Of a DNA stretch of 64,000 bases, positions 57,484 through 64,000 are shown piece after piece. The stretch is from Hyparrhenia diplandra. Lineage: Eukaryota; Streptophyta; Magnoliopsida; Poales; Poaceae. Position numbers and translations under genes: made by a program. The notes below the pieces were generated by a model. The model was given only the letters and a program-made list of their open reading frames with translations, was not told where the DNA came from and made no database searches. The stretch is taken from the NCBI GenBank assembly GCA_015847255.1, contig JADLZK010009261.1, positions 124,001 through 188,000 of the forward strand, read 5' to 3'. Each line of letters opens with the position of its first letter. The stretch's first letter is position 1.

Positions 57484-58735
57484 TGGCCCGGAAGTCGCTG
57501 CGCGATTTCTCTACTCGTTGTCACCAATGTGCCCACCGGGGCGGTGGTGAATGTGGCGGACAAAAACTTTGAGCCGCGCGACGGGCCGATCACCATGGTG
57601 CGAGGCCGGTCCATTCGTGGGCTGCCTAGCGAGGACGCATAACGCTCATCTCCAACACTTCCTTGAGCTATGCGACACCATCGTCATCAGGACGTCGAAC
57701 CCGACGTTATCGGGCTCCCTGTTTCCTTTTCTCCCTCGTGGGGAAGGCGAAATGATGGTTCTACAAGGACAAGGAAGTCGTCCAACGTGGGCCAAGTGCT
57801 CCAGCGGGCGTTCTCGGGCTAAGTTCTTCCCCATGGGCAAAACCAATGCCCCCGAGGGGAAGGATCGCCAATTTCGGCAGACATCAATGGAACCCATTAG
57901 GAGGCGTGGGAGAGGCCGCAGAATACATTCTAGCATGCCCGTACCACGGGATGGAGAATTGGTCGGTGCTCCTGAACTTCTACAATGGTCTCACGGCCAT
58001 ATCGAAGGGGCACCTCGACGCCGCTGGCGGTGGCGCATTTCTATCGCTCACCATCGATCGGCAACAGCGTACGATTGATAAAATGGTGGCAAACCGTAGC
58101 GGGGCGAAGATAGAGCCCTAGCCAAAACACAAAAAGGCATGCATACCGTGAAGGAGGCGGATATGCTTGCCGCAAAAATGGATCTTCTGAAGAAAGCGGA
58201 GGAGCGCGGCCACGGACTCTACTACACGCGGCGCCCGGTTTATGCCCACAGGCGCTCACATGACCTGTGAGACGTGTGGTGAAGTTGGCCACTCGGGGAT
58301 AAGCGCCACGAGACCCGTGGAAGAAGCCGCCTTCATCAACAACAAAGCAACGGGTATCGCCAACCTCGGCAGGTTGGAATAACCGATCCAAAGCCACCAT
58401 TCCAAGGTAACCGGGGTACAATTCCAATTATAACCCTGGTCGGCCGTCATTTAAGGACTGCATGCTTTGGGCCAAGCCAAAATTAACGAAAACCTCACCA
58501 AAAATATGAGCCATCAAGACAAGATCCTCGAAGGAGTAAACAATAAGCTCGAAGGGTTGACATCGGCTGTGAAGAACCAACTAAGCTTCAATAAGATGAT
58601 AGAAACACAGCTGGCCCAGATTGTTGCTCAAGTGCCGGTTAACGACTCGGGCGGGATTCCAGGGCAACCGAGGTCCCGCGACGAGTCGCTTAACATGATA
58701 TCTCCGAGGCTCGATCCAACCCAAGTGAGCTAAAG
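57484..58735 (+). pseudogene. C gag-like protein (heavily frameshifted)
   Basis: A start MARKSLRDFST at 57484 resembles B gag MATKTLREFSA. AHLQHFLELCD (57645), MENWSVLLNFYNGL (57952) and GGGAFLSLTI (58027) follow B gag in order but in different frames. The zinc knuckle begins CETCGEVGHSG (58267), with its last cysteine lost to a frame error. The shared linker GQAKINENLTKNM and LSFNKMIETQLAQI is intact at 58467-58733. At least six frame changes are needed. Confidence 0.7.
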
Positions 58736-59289
58736 AAGATCCCCGTGGACTCGCCATTTATTGCCAAGAAAGGAGACCCCGGGCGTCCGATCATCACCGT
58801 GCCATTGGCCCTCACAACCGCCAATGCATTTTGTGACTGGGGCCAAGTATCAACGTGATGTCCAAGGCCACCTTCGACGAGAATCCATGGAGGGACACTT
58901 GCTCCTGCAAGATTTGTCCTCCAAATGGCAGATCAAACAACACGGCGGCCCGAGGGAATTCTCGAAGACATGTTGATTAAAATTCAAGATGAGTACATCC
59001 CTGCAGACTTTGTGGTCCTAGACATGGGCCCAAAGGAGGATGTGTCTCTCCTCCCGGGGAGACCATTTCTCTATCTGACCAAAGCCGATCATGCAGGGGG
59101 AAGGGCTTCATCGTCTTCCATGTCGAGAGACAAGGCGGTAAAGTGCCCATTCATTGGGTACAAGCAACAACACACCCGGCAATCATCATCATCAAAACCG
59201 GTGGAGTGTTGGAGGATCGACTCGAAACCCCGGAGCGAGTGTGCTCCCGCCCGATGCTTGAGGGGAGAGTCGACAGTCGACTATAAATA
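58736..59289 (+). pseudogene. C retropepsin-like domain (broken)
   Basis: Pieces matching the A protease region include a GDPGRP-like segment near 58770-58800, a damaged active-site region with WGQVST-type text near 58840, and an open frame 58925-59290. That frame has MADQTTRRPEGILEDM, EYIPADFVVLDMG and PGRPFLYL, the last replacing the usual LGRPFLN. Only one protease unit is present, unlike B. The tail is short. Confidence 0.65.
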
Positions 59290-59569
59290 ACCTGCTCAAA
59301 AGAAAAAAAAATGGGGTATATTTAAAAAAATGTGTTTTATAAAATATTTTATTATCAAAATTAACAAAAATATTTATTACATAAAATCTGTGAGTAAATA
59401 TTTTTGAAAACTAAAATAAAAAGTCTTCATAAATAAATTCTTTCATGGAAAATATAGAAAAATATTTTCTACATAAAAAGTATATACAAAAATATTTTTT
59501 AAAATAATTTTTCTATTTAAAAATAAGTTTATATTTGAAAATTTTTTGGAGAAATTCAAAAAGGGGAGA
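59290..59569. other. AT-rich spacer in element C
   Basis: AT-rich, no ORF. It corresponds in position to 2566-2879 of element A. Confidence 0.55.
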
Positions 59570-59973
59570 AAACGGTCGAACCCAAAGCGAGCAAACAACG
59601 GCCACGAACTTTTCGTGACCGTTGAGCACGCCCGGCCAGCTCTGCCCAGCGGCCTCGGGCGGGTGCGCCGCGCACCCCAAGGTGCGCCCGCACCCTGCCT
59701 GGCGCCCTTCGGGTCCCGCCCGCCAACGGCTCCTAGCCGTTGTGTGGACCGACCCTCGGCCGTTGGCTCGGCTATAAATAGCCCGAGCACGGTGTGAGAG
59801 CACCCACCTCTCATTTTCACTCTCTCTCACTCTCACACTCTCTCCCACTTGTTCTACACTCTATTTTCTCCACCAAAAACATTGTGCCGAAAGCAAGAAC
59901 ACGGGTGTGAAAGTTCATACTTTCATCTAACCCTTGCACACCCGAGGTCTTGCTCAATCGTTTTTGCGAAGCC
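59570..59973 (+). promoter_or_regulatory. Internal promoter and leader of element C second ORF
   Basis: A GC-rich block (59570-59770) contains repeated CCGTTG/CAACGG words. TATA box CTATAAATA (59772-59780) follows, then a CT-rich leader (59805-59870) and an ATG at 59974, about 200 bp from the TATA box. The organisation parallels 2880-3296 of element A. Confidence 0.6.
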
Positions 59974-61554
59974 ATGAAGAAAGCCGGGAAGATCTTCGAC
60001 GGGTTGAGGCGGTCGTCAAGACATAGCTCACGACAAACAAGCACAAGCTCCGCCCTCAACCGGCGATCTTGAAGACTCCCCATGCAAGAAGAGGCTGCAC
60101 CCGTCGGGGAGGAAGAAGCTCAAGCTCCCCGACAATCGACGAAGCCGACGCGCCGTACCTCGACATCCGTGGAGATCGGAGATGCAAGCATATCTCCTAC
60201 TCAAGCACCGTCTGTTCCGGACACGCCGAGGAATCGACTCGAGCTCCTCGAACAAACAGGTATGGACGATGAATTTCCTATCCTTTGGAGAGCGGTCGGG
60301 TGGCGGGATATTCCCCTCTCGAGGAGGAAGGTTCTCGCCTCCGACAATTCAATTCTTGTGCACACTAGTAGAGGACCAGCTAGGAATTTCTTTCCACCTT
60401 TTTGGTACACTTTATCATGTCACGTGGGCGGACCTAGCTCGTCACTTTGGGGTTTCAGCTATAGATGTGCACTAAACATAGATCTTTGCTCTTCCCGCTT
60501 TGTCGAAATCACTTTTGGGAGGAAATATCCGATGCTCATGAGGCCGGTACTTTCAAACCTCGCCACTCACAGATCCAGCACCCATCACTTAGATATATCC
60601 ATCATTTGGATCTCGTTGACTTTGTTTCCTAGACACGGGGTTAGATGGGTGAATGATGTTGAATTAAAATTCCTCTATGCTATTGTCCACAAGGAGAAAG
60701 TAGCTCCAGTGGTAGAGATGTGCAGGAACTTTTTACATATTATCACAAAGTTGCCGTTCTGTCACTGCACATCTCTTATCACACGCCTCGCTTCCGCGAT
60801 TGGAGCTTTGGATAATCGCCAGATAGAGTACATTTCCACACCCAGGGATTTTTGAATTTGTTATGCGGCTTGTGCGGGGGCACTTAGTTAAGATTTTACC
60901 ATCTGGCGAGCTTGGTCATCTTTTCCCCTCGGCTATGCAACTATAGTTCGGTTACCTAACCCGGACTTACGGTTGTATAAAAGCCAGGCACTAACATTTG
61001 AGCTCGAGGCTGGCGATAGCTTGCGCAAGAAAGACACCCCATCGGTTCTTCACGCAGTGTCGGAGACCGGAGGTCGGATCCTCCTCCCATGAGCCCTACT
61101 TCACGCCACGGCCACGGCCACGGCCACACCGATGTTTTGGGCGGCATGGCCTCATCCTATGGGGACCCCGGGGGGGTAATACCGGGTATGATCCTAGGTG
61201 GGAGCCGCCGCCTCGTTTTCCGGCACCATCGAGTGGCCTGAAGGAGATCTGGCGGCATGGAGGGCTAAGCAGATTTGACTTTGACGACGGCTCAGGCGAT
61301 ATGCCCCCACCGGTCCGGCCACAAGGCGGCCACCACAAGGGGTGGAGGCTATCGGTATCCAACTGCGACACCTCGGCGTCCGCACTAGGAACATTGAGCA
61401 CACGCTCAATACCCATGTGCAAAGTACCGCGATGCTGGCGGGCGGGGGAGCGGCGAGTCGCCAGAGATGGACCCAATTGGAGTCCAACATGGCTACTCGC
61501 AACGCACGCGCGGAAGCATTACGGAGGTACCAAGGCTTCGATCCTGATCAGTAG
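59974..61554 (+). pseudogene. C second ORF, ATHILA ORF-1 / plant transposon protein-like (frameshifted)
   Basis: It starts MKKAGKIFDGLRRSSR, a basic start like that in A, and soon shifts frame near 60070. DEADAPYLDIRGDR (about 60140) matches DEDDTPYLDLEGDR of A. TIQFLCTL, ISFHLFGTLYHVTWADLARH (60340-60460) and SLTLFPRHGVRW follow. A 60660-60855 stretch runs to RDF with LITRLASAIGAL. LPNPDLRLYKSQALTFELE (about 60950) and a His/Pro/Gly-rich tail lead to TAG at 61552-61554. Intact length would be about 527 codons. Confidence 0.65.
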
Positions 61555-61563
61555 GCCTCCAGA

Positions 61564-61583
61564 TAGCTTGGGGGAGGACCCCC
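61564..61583 (+). other. Internal polypurine tract copy and hairpin of element C
   Basis: AGCTTGGGGGAGGACCCCCA begins 9 bp after the second-ORF stop. TGGGGG..CCCCCA can pair. It matches the B1 site at 12395 and the position of the A site at 4838. Confidence 0.5.
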
Positions 61584-62558
61584 ACAGGTATCATTGCATT
61601 GCATATTTACTTCCATCAAATTTTTATTTTATTTTAGCATGTTTAAATTCCAAAGCAATCTTGCATCGAAAAAAAAACTAAAACTAAAAAAAAAAAAAAA
61701 AAAAAAGAAAATCCAAAAATAGAATAAGTAGCTCTTCTATGTGCCTTAATGTTTATATATATGAGCTATAAAAATGTTTAGTCTTAGTCCCTTGTTGAAA
61801 TGATGAATAGTTGCTCTGTCTTATGCTTTGCACATTGCCTAGTTTATAATTCGAATTTCTCTAAAGTTTGGGTTTAGTGGCTAAGTCTAAAAACTCATCT
61901 GAAAAACCCGATTCATGTGGGTTGTATAGGCTCTATCTAGTCTAAGTTGTTGCCAAGTATGATATGGTACAAATGGATTTGCTATGATTTCGCCCAAAAA
62001 AAGAAAAACTTGACATCAGGGAATCTACTTTGAAAGAAAAGAGAAATGATATGGGCTATGCTAAAAAAAGAGAGAAAGAAAAATGAGATGAAAAATGGAC
62101 AAGTGTCAGAGGGCGAGTAGAGCCCACATCTCTAAAAAAAAAGAAAGAGAGGAAATAAAAGACAAAAGTCTAGGGCGAGTAGAGCCCACCTCTCCAAAAA
62201 AAAAAAAAAAAGAAAATATATATATAGCAATAAAGCCCATACTTTTCGAAAAAAATAAATATTATCTAAATAAATAAACCCGGATAAAAAAGTTGATCAA
62301 AAGGATGAATGATAAGCATTTCGGTTATAACCGTTCTATCGGCAACCGCCAAGACTTTGAGAAAAGCTAGAAAGCCCCGCTACGATGAAAGGTAATAAAG
62401 GGTGGGAAAAAGATGTGCCATTTTATTCAAACTCTATTAGAAAATCTTATTATAACCCCGGCACTTGTAAAACGTAATCGGCATAGTAGCAACTCGATCA
62501 ACAATCAAGTACTTATCTCTTTTGCTCGAGGACGCGCAAAGGGTAAGCTTAGGGAGTT
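61584..62558 (+). other. 3' noncoding region of element C
   Basis: It has A-runs (61670-61705, 62200-62212), ATGATGAATAGTTGCTCTG (61800-61818), GATATGGTACAAATGGATT (61960), AACTTGACATCAGGGAA (62008), GGGCTATGCTAAAA, and a duplicated GGGCGAGTAGAGCCCA (62111, 62173). A block ending in AGAAAGCCCC (near 62370) precedes the polypurine tract AAGCTTAGGGAGT (62546-62558). No ORF is supported. Confidence 0.65.
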
Positions 62559-64000
62559 TGTTGACGGTCACTAACGACATATTTTTCCCGTCAACTTACT
62601 ACCATAAAGGGAGTAAAACTATACCTTTTATACTCATATGCATTTATCACTAATAAAATTCCACTTGTAGTGTCTAGTATTTTATTTTGCAGATTTATAA
62701 TAAAAGCAAGTGGAAAATCGACCAAAGTACGCCATCCAGGAAAGCACATTATTGCAAAACACAAGCCCGGGAGCAAATCGACCCAAAACATCAAAATAAC
62801 TTTTCAAGACGAAGGAAGACACCCCACCGAGGCCGGGCCAAGGCCGAGCCCGGGGGGGTGCGCGGCACCTCACAGTGCGGCCGCACCCTCCCCGAGGCGG
62901 TTTCGCCCAACCTCGGGGAGGCGGTTCGTGCACCGCCAAATGGGGATTCCCACCGTGGGATGGTCGGTTTGCTCGAGAATAGGAAGGTTTACCAGTCGGT
63001 TTTGGTGTAATTTAGCACTTAGGCCCCTCCTCCAAGTGTATAAGTAGGCCCCCTCTCTCCCTCTCTCAACACACACCACTTGGAGTCCAAACAAAACCGG
63101 CAATCTCTCTCTCTCTACCACCTCTACCTCTCTCTCTTCTTCTACTTCTTCTTTCTTCTTCTACTTTCTTCTTCTTCTTAGTTCTTGGTTAGCACTTGGA
63201 GTAGAAGAGCTACAAGGAGGGCTTGTCTCCTAGAAGAAAGTGCTTTGGTAATACATCTTCTTTATGGAGCATTCTTCTATTTACAAGTCTTATATCTATG
63301 TTCTTGGCCTAACTTATGAACTAGAGTATAGTCTTGTTCATGTTCTTGTGTTGGTATATGAACTAGCATATAGTTTACATATCATAATCTTGACATGTTC
63401 ATCTCAGTTCATCATCGATCATCGTATGCCTAACTTGATTAGAGGTGGGATAACGGTCCGTTGTTCCTTCGGGTTTGCTCTTGTTCTAGTCCGTCCATTC
63501 GACGAGTGGGGATCTGGGGGACAAGAGTAGTGCTCTAATATGCGGGCATGGTGCCGGGTATTACGACACCTGCGGATATGAGTGCACGCCACGGTTGAGG
63601 GGGTAGGCGGCTTGGTCGTGACAAGCCTTGACCGTCCCTTGAAATCCCCCACGTTCGTGTGTCTGTAGGAGTTCGTAAATGCTTCCTATCGGGCCGTATG
63701 GTATCCAGGGAGTCTCCCTGTTATCCTAGACCTAACCATGATTAAATCGGTTTGCATATGATCCTAACTATTGATTTGTATGGCCATGACTAGATACATT
63801 AGAATTACTCCATTAGATTATTTATTTATTCTTTATCTATTTTCTTTATCCTTTTTCTTTGGTGTATTCTTAAGTGTGTGTCACACTATCCATAAACCAT
63901 TATTGCTTACCCCCTGTTTATGAACAATTTGGTCTAAGCAAACACATATTCCTCTATTCGGATGCCATGCTAGCTTATTAATCACATGCCTTCCTTTGGG
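62559..64000 (+). repeat. 3' LTR of element C (partial)
   Basis: TGTTGACGGTCACTAACG starts directly after the polypurine tract and the LTR runs past the window end. TATA box TATAAGTA is at 63039-63046. It is collinear with 55523-57000. Many of the differences I noticed are 1-4 bp length changes (for example C-runs near 63645 against 56607). Confidence 0.85.

Larger units (their letters stand above)
55523..64000 (+). mobile_element. Element C: non-autonomous gypsy element inside E
   Basis: It has a 5' LTR, a primer site, gag, one protease-like domain, an internal promoter, a second ORF, 3' noncoding blocks, a polypurine tract and a 3' LTR that runs off the window. The likely target site is AGCCT (55518-55522); the second copy is out of range. 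The two LTRs are very similar, with indels as the commonest differences. No RT or integrase is seen in the 5.4-kb interior. Confidence 0.85.

Overview
The window looks like repeat-dense, gene-poor DNA from a grass, probably Oryza or a near relative. Supporting signs are an Rf1-type P-class PPR reading frame, Stowaway MITEs with CTCCCTCCGTC termini, GC-rich Pack-MULE-like elements and Athila/Tat-type Ty3-gypsy elements with a TGGCGCCGTT primer binding site. I see no bacterial features, no rRNA or tRNA gene, and no clearly intact host gene.

Layout. 1-1358: minus-strand 3' end of a gypsy element (D). 1358-7227 and 15605-16197: 5'-truncated element A (gag-protease, internal promoter, second ORF, 3' LTR) lying in a LINE tail (16203-16676). 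Its 3' LTR is split by complete element B1 (7228-15599, target duplication GTAAC). 16677-21010: intergenic DNA with MITE and MULE-like pieces. 21138-23131: broken Rf-like PPR gene. 23918-39424: Copia element F with 232-bp LTRs and target duplication ATACC, itself holding complete B2 (25769-33934, AGATG) and solo LTR G (34399-35903, CTCCT). 39425-50280: host DNA with two Stowaway MITEs, a tandem duplication, a possible Helitron end, three exon-like blocks and a large inverted repeat. 50281-55522: Tat/RIRE2-like element E (LTR, gag, protease, partial RT) cut by element C (55523 to beyond 64000).

Elements A, B, C and D form one clan. A, B and C carry gag and retropepsin-like domains, but I find no RT, RNase H or integrase between protease and 3' LTR, so they are probably mobilised in trans. 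A and C share a compact internal promoter and a second ORF of about 510-530 codons that resembles the plant ATHILA ORF-1 / putative plant transposon protein family. B lacks that ORF and has two tandem protease-like domains. A, B and C share 3' noncoding blocks and an extra internal copy of the polypurine tract.

Most coding regions are broken by small indels and stops. LTR pairs look much younger than the internal decay suggests, so either defective master copies or draft-quality sequence should be considered. Order of events read from the nesting: LINE, then A, then B1; F, then B2 and G; E, then C.
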